Assembly (NCBI GenBank): GCA_030765065.1 | Contig: CM060985.1 | Coordinates: 175,710,096 to 175,774,095, forward strand | DNA from: Deroplatys truncata | Taxonomy: Eukaryota; Arthropoda; Insecta; Mantodea; Mantidae | Reading direction: 5' to 3' | DNA: 64,000 nt | Shown: positions 34,241 through 45,062 of the stretch, piece after piece | How the letters are laid out: the number at the start of each line of letters is the position of its first letter | Position numbering within the stretch: the first letter of the stretch is position 1 | The notes under the pieces: model-generated | Databases searched by the model: none | Told to the model about the DNA's origin: nothing | Seen by the model: only the letters and a program-made list of their open reading frames with translations | Translations under genes and position numbers: made by a program

Positions 34241-34948
34241 AAGTAAAAATGTAGATCGCGTTAAAACACGTAATTTATGTCATACTTTTTACTTTCTCTA
34301 CTACGTATACTAACCCCTCAGGGGCTCACCGTATGTGAGTACGGGTTTTTGGCGCACCCGGGGGTTCCCGAGCCAATCATCGCCACATTCATCCCCTCAC
34401 CCCCATCCGGTCGAGGTGGGTTCTTCTCGTGACCGGTGGACACAAGGTAGGCTCTCGTGCGTTCTTTGCATCATATTCATACCGCACCTCACTATCGTTT
34501 CTTTCTTCTCCTCTATTTCTGCGCATTTCGCCCCACGTTCAGTCATTTACGCCTCTATTTTACTTCTTCGCCGGCCTACCTTGCGTGCGAAACGCCCACA
34601 CAGTTTTAGTTTCTTTTATCTTTCTTGTAATCCTCCGTGGACACAGCCTGACGGATACCAGCGCACTGGGTGCGCAGCTGGGTGAGTGGGTAATGGCGTC
34701 ATCCCCACCACCCGGGGTCGTCATGTAGGGTTTGTGTTCCTATCCGCTGTTCAACTGCAGTCCCGCGGGGGGCCATTGCATGAGCTGCTGACTTCCGACG
34801 GCGATTGGGTCCCTCCGTCTATGTTCTGGGAGATGTGACCCTGGGGTGAGCTAGGTATAGATAGGCCACTCACCCAAGCCGGGGTAACGCCCGTGAAGTC
34901 AGAGCCCGAGGTCGGAGACGGTTGCAATGGTGAAGGATTTTTTTCGCT

Positions 34949-36237
34949 ATGGAGCACCCTTTCTCCATTATAAACAACAAGCGCCGAAAAACTTTAGTAA
35001 CAGAAGTAGCACCGCCAACAGCTGGTTGTTACTTAGTGATTACCCGTACAGAGGAAGGACAATCATTCGAGAAGGTGAACCCTTTTATCATCCAGAAGGG
35101 CATTGATGCTATTGCTGGTCCGGTTCTTTCCTGCACTCGGCTTCGTAATGGTTCGTTGTTAGTGCAAAGCAAATCCGAGGCACAAAGTAAGTCCTTGTTG
35201 AGCGCCACGCTTCTCCACGGTTATCCTATCCGTGTGGAGAAGCACCGCACATTGAATTCCTGTCGGGGCGTCATTACCACCCAAAGCCTCGATGGTATAT
35301 CGGACGAGGACCTGGTAGAATATCTTGCAGACCAAAAGGTGACAGCGGTCCATCGAGTGCAGGCCAAACGCGACGGCGTATTGGTACCCACTCGTACCCT
35401 GTTTATTACATTTGATGGCGTCGATCTGCCCACGAGCATTTCCGCAGGGTACGAACGGATTTCTGTGAGGCCTTATATTCCTAGACCTCTGCGTTGTTTT
35501 AAATGCCAACGTTTTGGGCATACGCAAGTCTCATGTAAGAGTGCCGTTAACATCTGTGCAACATGTAGCCAGCCCTCACACGAAGGTACCTGTTCAACAG
35601 CCCCCGTCTGCGTTAATTGTAAAGGGTTACATTCTGATTCGTTTGCCGAATGTCCGCGGTACTTGGACGAGAAGGCGATCCAGGAGATCCGGGTAAAGGA
35701 AAAACTCTCCTTCGCTGAACCCTGAGGCGTTACCATGCACGCCAACCTTTACTCCTGCGATCTGGCACATTTAGTTCTGTTGTTGCATCGCCAGTACCAC
35801 GAGTAGATGCCAAAACTCAGACCTGGACCATGACTGGATTAACCGCCACTACCATCCGGCCGTCCATTAAGGCTACAGTTACCAAGCCGTATAAACCTGG
35901 TCCCAAGTCAATGAAGTCGCAAGCCGCTGAAAAGAAACCCAAGCAGAAACTTCGTAGGGAAGATTTTCTAAAGGACCCTCCGCGTGCGCGCGGTAACAAA
36001 AGTTCACCTTCTCCTCCTCGGAGGTCGCTGTCCCAGGAAGGTCCTGGACAAGCCGCGCTCAGCGGCACCCCTCACCCATCGCCACCCAGAACCGATTCAC
36101 AGCGCTTGAATCGGTTTCTGGCACTGAGCGCGTGGGCCCTCCCTCCGAGGAAGCTATGGAGTCTGACCAACTCCATACAAAAATCCCGAACCCAAAGGTT
36201 AAGCAAAAGATTCTTTTAAGCCGCCTTTTCTAAGTAG
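34949..36237 (+). pseudogene. ORF1 gag-like nucleocapsid protein, copy 2
   Basis: It is orthologous to ORF1 of copy 1, with the same start context, the same RNA-binding region and three CCHC knuckles (CFKCQRFGHTQVSC, ICATCSQPSHEGTC and CVNCKGLHSDSFAEC). A one-base deletion near 35717 ends the first frame at 35725 (LSFAEP then stop). A second one-base deletion near 36045, in the GGTCCTGGACAA stretch, shifts the frame again. The position of the copy-1 TAG reads CAG here. These are private lesions acquired after the two copies separated. Confidence 0.85.
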
Positions 36238-36257
36238 ACCGTTTATCCCTTTTATTC

Positions 36258-39200
36258 ATGGCTATCCTGACCTGGAAGGTACGTGATGTACGATCGCATA
36301 GGGCGGAACTGCAACTTTTATTGCGTTCCCATTCGCCTATGGTAGTATGTTTGCAGGAGCCTAAGATTCGCCCTCACGATCCTTTTGATCTCCGAGGATA
36401 TACTCCGGTTCGCTACGACCTTGAACCGGAGGAGGGTACTCCTGCTCATGGAGGTGTCATGTTGTTAGTGCGTAACGACGTTCATTTTACACCTGTCACA
36501 CTTACATCCGAATTGCAAGCTGTTGCCGCTCGCCTTCACTTACGCGGCTTTTTGTTTTCTGTTTGCTCAGTGTATTCACCTCCATCGTCTCCCCTCGCTC
36601 CCGCGGACATTCGAGCTCTCCTGTCCGCTCTCCCAACACCATTTCTTCTGTTGGGAGATTTTAATGCCCATCACCCACTATGGGGTTCGCCAAGGGCTTG
36701 TACGAGGGGAACTCTTCTTTCAGACGTTTTTTATCAGTTCAATCTTTCCATCCTCAATACAGGTGCACCTACTTTTATTTCTGATTCTTCTGGTAGATTC
36801 TCTCACCTGGGCCTTGCCATTTGCTCCCTCCAGCTTGCTCATCGTCTGCAGTGGAACGTCGTCGCTGACACCTACTCCAGCGACCATTACCCCTGCATCG
36901 TTTCTCTTCTGTCACACCACGTACAGCATTCCAGAGTACCTACCTGGATATTTGCAAAAGCCGACTGGAGCTTGTATTCCAGCCTCGTGCATTTTTACGA
37001 TCAGCCCTTATCCGACATTAACCAACTAGTGCAGCACCTTACGTCTACAATTTTCTCTGCCGCCGAACGCGCAATTCCCCGTTCATCCTCTCAACCTCGG
37101 CGGCCACCTGTTCCGTGGTGGAACGAGGATTGTCGGGACGCCGTTCGTGCCCGTAGGACTGCACTTGGGATGTCTCGGCGACACCCTACTCTTGATAATT
37201 TGGTGACTTTTAAACAATCGCGCGCCAGGGCTCGTCGCATTATTCAGGATAGCAAGAAGGCGTCGTGGACTCGTTTTGTCGAGTCTTTTAATCGCTTTAC
37301 GCCTTCATCCGTTGTTTGGGATAAACTTCGTCGCTTCTCAGGTAAAGTGTCGCATTGTACTGTTTCTGGCCTTCAGGTTCCCAATGCCATCATAGTAGAT
37401 CCGGCTGCCATCGCTAACACCCTAGGATCTGCCTTTGAGGCGGTTTCCTGTTCAGACCATTATTCCGCCGGTTTTCGCTGTATTAAGGACCGGCTGGATT
37501 CCGCACCATATACTTTTCGGTCTGCTAACACTGAATGATATAACGAACCTTTTACACTGAGGGAGCTGGAGCACGCTCTTCATTGCTCTAGGCACTCCGC
37601 TCCTGGGCCGGACGGCATTCATGTCCTGATGTTAAAGCACCTTTCAGCAGACAGTAAACTCTTTCTCTTACAGGTCTATAACCGTATTTGGCAAGACGGC
37701 ATTTTTCCTTCCGTTTGGCGCGAAGCCACCATTGTCCCTATTCTTAAGCCTAGGAAGGATCGCCAACTTCCTTCCAGCTACCGCCCTATCTCCCTCACCA
37801 GTTGCATTTGCAAGGTAATGGAGCGCATGATCAACGGGCGGTTGACATGGTGGCTTGAGTCTCAGAAACTTCTAGCGAACGCTCAGTGCGGATTTCGTCG
37901 CTATCGCTCTACCGTCGACCATCTGGTGTCCTTGTCGACGCATGTTATGAATGGATTTCTGAGAAAGTGTCAAACCGTGGCTGTGTTTTTTGACCTGGAG
38001 AAAGCTTATGACACTTGTTGGAGGGGCGGCATTTTACGTACACTTCACGCATGGAATATCCGCGGTCGTCTTCCCATATTTCTTCGGGAGTTCATGACGG
38101 ACCGCGTCTTTCGTGTACGTGTGGGCTCGGTTTTATCTCCTCATTTTATTCTTCGCCTTATCGCTCTTTGGTCCGATCCAAGCTTGATTACGGGTGTATT
38201 GTTTATTCGTCGGCACGTCCATCTGTGTTACGTCGATAGAATGCCATTCACCATCGTGGCATAAGAGTCGCTACAGGGGCCTTTCCAACTAGCCCTGTAC
38301 CCAGTCTTTACGCAGAAGCTGCAGAGCCTCCGCTGTCCTTCCGGCGTTAGATGCTTTTGTGCAGCTATGCCTGTCGACTCTCAAGCTTGCCTGACCACCC
38401 GTCCTTCGAGTTATTTTTCGAGGAGTCACTTGATCGTCACTATTTCATTCGCTTCTCTGCTTTGCTCCCTCCAGGGGTTCGCTTTCGACAGCACCTTCGG
38501 CATTTAGACGTTCCGCCAGCGCCGACCCTTCCACGGGGGGAAACGCGTTTTCCTCCATGGTCCCGCGCTGAGGCCCACTGCCACCTTGGGCTAACGTCGA
38601 TGCCGAAGACTGAGACCCCTGCTTCAGTCTTTAGATCGGCTTTTTTAGAAGTACGGGCTCAATTCGGGGACTTCCATTTTATCTTTACCGATGGATCTAA
38701 GACTGAAGCTGGAGTTGGATGTGCCTTTGTTTTTGGTCACTGTAGTTCTAAATTTCGTTTACCTGGACAATGTTCAATTTTTACCGCCGAACTTTTTAGC
38801 ATTTATCAATGTGTTTTATACATTCAGCGGCACGACTTACGGCACTGTTTTATTTGTACGGACTCTCTGAGTGCCCTTCAGACTATTCATGCGCTGTACC
38901 ATTACCACCCACTCGTACAGCGCATAGATGACCTGCTCCACTCGCTTGGTGTCTCTGGCATCAGCGTGTCCTTCATGTGGATTCCAGGTCATGTGGGCAT
39001 CTCAGGTAATGAGTCTGCGGACGCCGCTGCGAAATCGGCGATTTTATTACCCAGATTTTTTACTTCTGTTGTTCCCTCGTCAGATTGGTGTGTTCTTTTA
39101 CGTCGCAGCATCCTCTCGCGCTGGCGCGATGAGTGGACGGCCCTCGGGGGGAACAAGTTGCGGGAGGTTAAGCCTTTCCCGTTGATCTGGGGTACCTCTT

Positions 39201-39484
39201 CTCGTTCGTGTCGTCGGGAAGAGGTAATTTTAGCTCGTTTACGGATTGGACATTGTATTTTTAGTCATAGGTATTTGCTCAGTGGTGACCCCGCACCACT
39301 CTGTGGGCAGTGTGACGTGCCCTTAACGGTGCGTCACATTTTAACAGAGTGTCAGGTTTTAGCTGCATTGCGTGCTCGGCTGGGTCTGCCTGTTGGCCTA
39401 GCCAACGTTTTGGCAGACGACACGCGTGATGTAGAATGTGTTTTACGTTTTATTCATGACAGTGATTTTAATCTGCGCATTTAA
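36258..39484 (+). pseudogene. ORF2 endonuclease-RT-RNase H, copy 2
   Basis: The same protein as in copy 1 begins MAILTWKVRD. The active-site asparagine N7 of the endonuclease is lysine here, which should abolish nicking. The remaining endonuclease residues (E34, GDFNAHH, SSDHYP) are kept. TGA at 37536-37538 and TAG at 38348-38350 occupy the same positions as in copy 1. A deletion of about 462 bp at 38151 removes the middle of RT, including the PQGS and FVDD motifs, and one more base is lost just after it. RNase H is intact in one frame at 38351-39484: FTDGSKTEAG, FTAELFSIY, CTDSLSALQ and GNESADAAAK. LCGQC and RHILTEC follow. Confidence 0.92.
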
Positions 39485-39649
39485 TGCGTTGAGCGTCTTT
39501 TAGCTTAGTAATTTTATTCATGTCTGTTTTTATGGGAACTCTAATCCCCGGTGGACATATGGCGCTCATGTTCCTCGCATTCTACAGTTCTTGACACGTT
39601 TTAATCTTTTATTGCCTATGCTTTTAGTGTGTTGGTTTTTCAGATATTT

Positions 39650-39706
39650 GTATTGTTATTATTGTTGTTATTGTTATTATTGTTATTGTTATATTATTGT
39701 TATTTT
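39650..39706. repeat. (TTG/TTA)n-rich microsatellite in LINE copy 2 3' UTR
   Basis: This is an irregular run of TTATTG units, absent at the matching place in copy 1. Confidence 0.85.
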
Positions 39707-39799
39707 TAGCTTCTTGGACATCGCGGGTTTGTGTTCCGTTTTTAATTATGCGGTTCTTTTACCTGTCTTTTATATTTTGACCTTATATTTTATACATTG

Positions 39800-39836
39800 T
39801 AAGGGCGCTGATGACCTTAGCAGTTTAGCGCCCTTA
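39800..39836 (+). other. 3' UTR hairpin of non-LTR element, copy 2
   Basis: TAAGGGCGCT (39800-39809) pairs with AGCGCCCTTA (39827-39836). The stem is identical to copy 1, while the 17-base loop differs at several positions. Confidence 0.8.
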
Positions 39837-39888
39837 AACCGCATATCATCATCATCACTACGTATACTAAGTAGGGGAAGTATTGTAT

Positions 39889-40856
39889 TTTTACTTTCTC
39901 TACTACGTACAGTAAGTAGGGGATGTATTATTGTATTCCACCCAAAAATTCGATACCGTGATTTCACCGGAAATATATGTTTTGAGACCCCCTGAATCCA
40001 AAAAAAGCATTTTTGGAAACATGTCCGTGTGTGTCTGTGTGTCTGTCTGTGTGTGTGTCTGTCTGTGTGTCTGTCTGTGTGTGTCTGTGTGTGTGTCTGT
40101 GTCTGTGAACAGCATAACTTAGAAACGAACAGTCGGATAAACACCAAACTTGGTATTTAGGTTCAGTATCTTCCAAGGATGCAACACGAAGGTTTTCAAG
40201 AAAATCCCCCCACCCCAGATTACCCTTTACATGGAAGATTTTTCGAAATTTTAATTTTCTCAAAAATGGCTGTAACGATTTTGATTAAAATATATGTTTA
40301 AGATATTTTTATGACAAATAAAATGTATATTTTGAATTTCCTGGGAATGTCTCCAAAAGTATTCTTTATTGTGAACGACTTTTGCATAACTGGTAAACCA
40401 TAAGAGATAGACAAAATTTTACTACACAAAAAATGTAGATCGCGTTAAAATACACAATTTATGTCAAATACCTTTTTTGTTGTTGAGTGAACCATTTTCG
40501 AGATATTATTTGTTATTCCCTTAAATTTTTCACTACTTATTTTCTCAAATGGGAATTCGTTATTCCTTTTTTTTTTGTCTTGGATATGCAAAGAGTATTA
40601 ATCTGTGGCAAAGGGAATGGTGCTGCACCTAGCAACCAGCTATTAAGAGATATGTATGTGCTTAAAAGCTACTGTATTTCTATATTGCCCTTGTAAATAT
40701 GTATTCCCCTTACATCTTCAAGAAAATTAACAATAAGATAGAGTCTGCAAATGTTTATCTCGATTAGCATGAAGTAGGTGGAAAATAAGCCTTTGTAAAA
40801 ATAGTTTGTACAAGAGTAGAGAAAGTCATGTGAGTGTAACACATCAGATTTTTTAT
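39889..40856 (-). repeat. Dispersed repeat DR, copy 10 (near full length, minus)
   Basis: The 3' signature TTTACTTTCTCTACTACGTA is at the left, and the 5' terminus GTGAGTGTAACACATCAGAT is at the right. It contains an expanded (TG/TCTG)n microsatellite at 40019-40110, at the position where other copies have a short CA run. Confidence 0.9.
40019..40110. repeat. (TGTG/TCTG)n microsatellite
   Basis: This is a compound GT/CTGT tract within DR copy 10, expanded compared with other DR copies. Confidence 0.9.
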
Positions 40857-40857
40857 A

Positions 40858-41336
40858 TAGCAATATTTTGTCTATCTTTTACGGTTTACCAGTTATGCAA
40901 AAGTCATTCAGAATGAAGAGCACTTTTGGGGACATTCCCAGAAAATTAAAGATATACATTTCATTTGCCATGAAAATATCTCATATGGTATTTGAATAAA
41001 AATAGTAAGAGCCATTTTTGAAAAAAATCAAAATATTCGAAAAATGTTCCATATAAAGTGTAGTCTGATGTGAGAGGGTTTTATTGGAAATCTTCGTGTC
41101 GCGTCCCTGGAAGATATTAAACTCAAATACCAAATTTGGTTTTTATACGGCTTTTCGTTTTTGGGTTGTGGTGATCACAGAGAAACAGACATACACATGG
41201 GCATGATTAAAAAAGACGTTATTTGTATTCAGGGGTCTCAAAACATGTATTTCCGGTGAAATATCGGTATCGAATTTTTGAGTGGAATGCAATACTTTCC
41301 CTACTTATCTACTATACGTTGTAGGGAAAGTAAAAA
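40858..41336 (+). repeat. Dispersed repeat DR, copy 11 (5'-truncated)
   Basis: It begins in the ATTTTGTCTATCTTTTACGG region and ends at GTTGTAGGGAAAGTAAAA. It lies back to back with copy 10. Confidence 0.8.
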
Positions 41337-41500
41337 TCCAAAGGATTGATACTAGGTGACCGTGGAGGCCAAGGTACAGACTCTCCTCGACCTATCTATC
41401 CTGGACCTAATCTTTACGTTAGATTTCTTCTGACAGTAGCAGAAACATGTGCCGGTGCTCCATCATGCATGTACCACATACTGGTACATGTAATAGGTAT
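41322..41500 (-). pseudogene. Tc1/mariner-like transposase fragment
   Basis: The minus strand reads a second-aspartate-like block, decayed from HDGAPAH, near 41480. Near 41340-41390 it reads ESVPWPPRSPSINPLDFYF, the third acidic block of DUF4817-type transposases. It is joined directly to the DR 3' end, so both sides are truncated. The frame between the two blocks is broken. Confidence 0.5.
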
Positions 41501-41649
41501 TCACGTCAGTGGGGGCTCATAACCACACATTTGTAATTATAAATCTCGCACAGGTTGTTTTTTTGCGGATCAATGTTTACTGAAACTTTTTGCTTCTATT
41601 ATCATATACTTTCAACGTTTCAGTTTGCGCTATTAATTATGATACATCC

Positions 41650-42055
41650 TATATAGTAGGTAGAAGAAATATTGTATTCTACCCAAAAATTACATATCGA
41701 CATTTCGTCGGAAATACACGTTTTGAGACTCAGCGAATAAAAAAAATGTGTATGGTGTGTTTTCGATGTGAGAACAGCCGGGTAAAGACCAAATTTGGTG
41801 TTTAAATCTACATATTCCAAGTATGCGACTTGAAGGTTTTGAAAAAAGAATGCATTTTTTAATAAAATATTATATTTTTGTTTTCTCAAAAATATCTGTA
41901 TCGATTTAGATTAAAAGACATTTGCATGACGAATTTGTGCGACATCCTGTGAAGTCCTCTTCATTCTGAATGACTTTTGCATAACTGGTAAACTGTAAGA
42001 AATAGACAAAATTTTATTGCCTATACATAACAAGATTATCTAGATCTCGTTAAAA
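41650..42055 (-). repeat. Dispersed repeat DR, copy 12 (partial, minus)
   Basis: It runs from TATAGTAGGTAGAAGAAATA (3' end) to AGATCTCGTTAAAACATTTC, where SINE sequence replaces it. It is more diverged than most copies. Confidence 0.7.
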
Positions 42056-42600
42056 CATTTCAGCAAGCGAAGTGGCGCCGTCGTAACGCGGGAGACTCGC
42101 ATTAGGTAGGTCCCGGGTTCGATTCCCGGCAACCACCCACCCTGACCCATTGGTTTTTTTCGGGGTTTCCAGGGTCGTCAGGCGAATGCTGGAATGGTTA
42201 CTTTCAGTCCTCCGATTTTCTTCCCTCCATTTCATTCATCCTTCAGGTCTGTTGCAGGATTGAAAGTGTCGGCGATGGTTTTTCGGTGCGGCGTGGCACA
42301 GAAAAGGATGCTATTTGTGGAACTTTCTTCGTCCCTCGGCTTCCGGCGGTTGCTGGGGTAAACGGACCGCAATTACGGAGGGGGGGTGTTGGATCCTCTG
42401 TGTAGGACTGGGGTCTTCAGTGTGCCTGTGCGATTGTCATGTGTCTCAATCTGGAAAATGTAGGGATCCTGTTATTGCTGTGCTATCACTCCTGGTTCCG
42501 GTCACCCGGTATCTGCTCTCACCTCCTTCTCCCTCCTGAGGGCGCCCCGTGTGGGACATAGGTACAATATCCTCACTGGTGCAGTGCCGATTCGCTTCCG
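42056..42600 (+). mobile_element. tRNA-derived SINE (S1-related, subtype b)
   Basis: The A-box-like AAGTGGCGCCGTCGTAACGC and the B-box GGGTTCGATTCCCGG are followed by CACCCTGACCCATTGG and a body ending in CACTGGTGCAGTGCCGATTC. The same subtype lies reversed at 54805-55312. Confidence 0.7.
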
Positions 42601-42603
42601 ATC

Positions 42604-43140
42604 TTACCGAGCGGGATGGCTCAAGCGGCACCGTCTGTGGCCCGAATTCGATCCCCGGCGACCGCCCACTCTTGCTCTTTATCGATAGCTGAATGGTAGT
42701 GTGGTTGATCTTCTACCAGGACTCTCCTCCCTCTCATTTCCTGTACCATATATTTCTTGTCATCTGTTTCAGGGTTGTAGGACCAGGCGACAGTGTTCGG
42801 CGGGTTGCGGCTGCACGGTGACTATAGAGGGTTCTGCCCTAGCATCGCTGCGGGGACTGCTCATTTAGGTCTCCCCCCCGAGTGGGCTTCACCCTGGAGG
42901 TTGGTTGATTGTGGGCGGGACCGAGTGGAATCGAATGCGCTCTATCCGGAAACGTTAGGGACCCAGTCTATGCTGTGCCCCTGGTCATTCGGATCTGGTC
43001 GCCCTTTGGGTCTCTTCGTCATCCCTCCCTCCCAGGAGTCACGCTGGAAGCAAAAATGACCATTACTTACGGCCTACTCTGCCCCGATTTCGGGGTTCCC
43101 TCCGTGATATGCACCTTTACCTTAACCCTTCCGTTCATCA
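42604..43140 (+). mobile_element. tRNA-derived SINE S1, tandem to the previous one
   Basis: The head GAGCGGGATGGCTCAAGCGG (A-box) and the B-box-like GAATTCGATCCCCGG are followed by ATTTCCTGTACCATATA and CATCTGTTTCAGGGTTG. The 3' end is CTCTGCCCCGATTTCGGGG. It matches 2294-2816 along its length. Confidence 0.75.
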
Positions 43141-43457
43141 GCCAAAACAAATATTATTTATGTCAATTTTATTGGTGACGTTAACCATTTCGGAGACGTT
43201 ATTCGTTATGGGCTTGAATGTTTAAAAGCGTTTTACTTCTTTCAGGTGGCAAGTCGCGATTCGTTTTTACTTTCTCTGCCATCTATATATGCAGGTACGA
43301 GGAAGTGTTGTACGTACCCAAATATTCCATGACGAGATTTCACTGGAAATACGTTTTGAGGTCTCCGAATTCAAAAAGGGCAGTTTTATATAAGGCCTGC
43401 GCGTGTGTCTTTCTATATGTGGGCAGCGCACTCAAACATAAAAATTTGGATAATTAC

Positions 43458-44425
43458 TGAAGAAGATTGTTTTGTTTACGTTATTTCCATCACGCTTTGG
43501 GCGTCAATTTGAAATAGGTTCTATTGAAGGAGTTGTATTATATTTCAACCGTTGGGGAGCCGAACTTGAAGTAGTTGCAACCGCACGTATGGTACCCGGT
43601 AGCCTTTGCCCCAAATATACTTTCTGGTGGCTTTTGTCCCGTTTTAGAAATATTTAAAAAATATTAACTTTGTAATTTGACTGTTTTTTAAATATTATAT
43701 ATTTATGTTTGCCTTGGCTGCGTCAGTATTATTGTTAGAGATACGTTTCTCTTAGCAGGGTTGTGGTGCGACAAGAATGTAGGCTTACACAGATTATAAT
43801 TGTACTTCACTCCTTTTATTAATGCTTGATACGATTTTAAATAACACTTCACTGATATATAGAGAGAGCTGTGAAATTATTTTATTAATTACTTGCACTT
43901 TTTAACACGTAAAACTATTTTTCGTCTCACACGAATACGTATTAAATCTCTCGAGGACGCATCTCGCATCCGGTTACAAACACTGTCTGCAGGCAACTGA
44001 ATTGATTTCAACCGCCTAAACTTGTAAATATCTGTATTTCAACTCTCTGATTGGCTAATCCTACTCCAATAGAATACCTTCATTTAACTAAAGCTTTTTC
44101 TGGTTGTTGATTTGCTATTATTAAACTATCTCAAAATTTACATTATTAATAATGACTAGTAGCATATAAACTTTCAAATTCATTATTGCCTCAAGGTTAG
44201 CTCATTGTTAGCAACTTTTAACCTACTATTCTCACAGCTCCTACATTATTAAATTACATAATACATTCACATAACATTATTACACATGGATGCAATAATA
44301 CAAACATATACAATGATTGTTATATACATTTTTATATATTGTTACATACACATATTACTTTATTGAATTATGTATATTATACAATTGGACTGAAATCATT
44401 TTAGTGTTAAAAACACTGTCTCATT
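43458..44425 (-). mobile_element. LTR-like insertion, copy 2
   Basis: This is the minus-strand homologue of 23839-24504. It shares CCAAT boxes, the AATAAAA-like signals and the GACGCCCAAAGCGTGATGG motif (43490-43508 reversed). About 300 bp between the polyadenylation-like signal and that motif are present only here. A short ATTAC on both sides may be a target duplication. There is no coding region. Confidence 0.45.
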
Positions 44426-45020
44426 ACCAAACTTGGTATTTAAGTTCATCTCACAAAGAAAATTTTCAAGAAAATCCATAAATTAAAGGTATTCTTTGAT
44501 GGAAAGAATTTTCGTTATCATTTGATTCTCTCAAAAACGGCTCTATTGGTTTTGCTTAAAGCACATTTTCCGGCACCCAAGACTACATACAGTTTTCAAC
44601 ATCATCTTATCACTTTTCTCCATTCTTACCTTATGGTCCATAAATCTTCCTCAGTTTCCCAATCCATCATTGCCTCTCCTTGAATCCACGAGCTATGCGA
44701 TCTTCTTTTCTCTTTCTTTTCGGTAATATTTCATCTTCCATTCTTATACCATGTCCATTCCATTCTAATTGTTTCTGTTGAATAAAATTCAAAATTTGAT
44801 TTTGAACATTGATATTTTCTTTTATAGTCTCATTTCTGATTTGTTCTCTCTTAGATATCCTAGCAGATCTCCTTCAATAATCAATTTTTTCCAATAATTT
44901 TTTTATTAACTGATATTTTAGAGTGTGCACGTCGGAGCCATAGGTTATATAATACTTCTAACTATTATAACTAATATGATTTTCCGGGCTGTTATGCCGT
45001 GGTCTGCTGAAGAAAGATTT

Positions 45021-45062
45021 CCCAGACGTTTCGTCCACAACTGCGGTGGACATCTTCAGTGG
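45021..45062 (-). ncRNA. Hammerhead ribozyme (minus strand)
   Basis: On the minus strand the order is CCA, CTGAAGA, stem II GTCCAC/GTGGAC with a 7-base loop, GAAA, C, GTC, TGG. The CUGANGA and GAAA core boxes are intact. Stem I CCA/TGG pairs, and stem III is minimal (C-G plus the A-U at GUC), as in known Penelope-like ribozymes. Predicted cleavage follows GUC, between 45025 and 45024. Confidence 0.85.

Larger units (their letters stand above)
34314..39856 (+). mobile_element. I-type non-LTR retrotransposon, copy 2 (5.54 kb)
   Basis: It is flanked by an exact 14-bp target duplication ACTACGTATACTAA (34300-34313 and 39857-39870). It has the same layout and 5' start as copy 1, with high identity in the leader, ORF1, endonuclease and RT. 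The region after about 38700 (RNase H, 3' UTR) is visibly more divergent. The 3' UTR has a (TTG/TTA)-rich stretch at 39650-39706, the conserved hairpin, and an (ATC)n tail. It is damaged by two ORF1 frameshifts, an endonuclease active-site change, two shared stops and a 462-bp deletion in RT. Confidence 0.95.
34241..39888 (-). repeat. Short DR 3'-end fragment, copy 9, target of LINE copy 2
   Basis: ACTTTCTCTACTACGTATAC at 34291-34310 is the DR 3' terminus on the minus strand. It continues after LINE copy 2 at 39857-39888 (ACTACGTATACTAAGTAGGG). The 14 bases ACTACGTATACTAA are duplicated on both sides. Confidence 0.8.

Noticed and set aside
39931-40263. Threonine/histidine-rich and valine-rich open frames over the TG repeat
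   Set aside because: These frames are translations of a microsatellite inside a DR copy. Length and composition follow the repeat.
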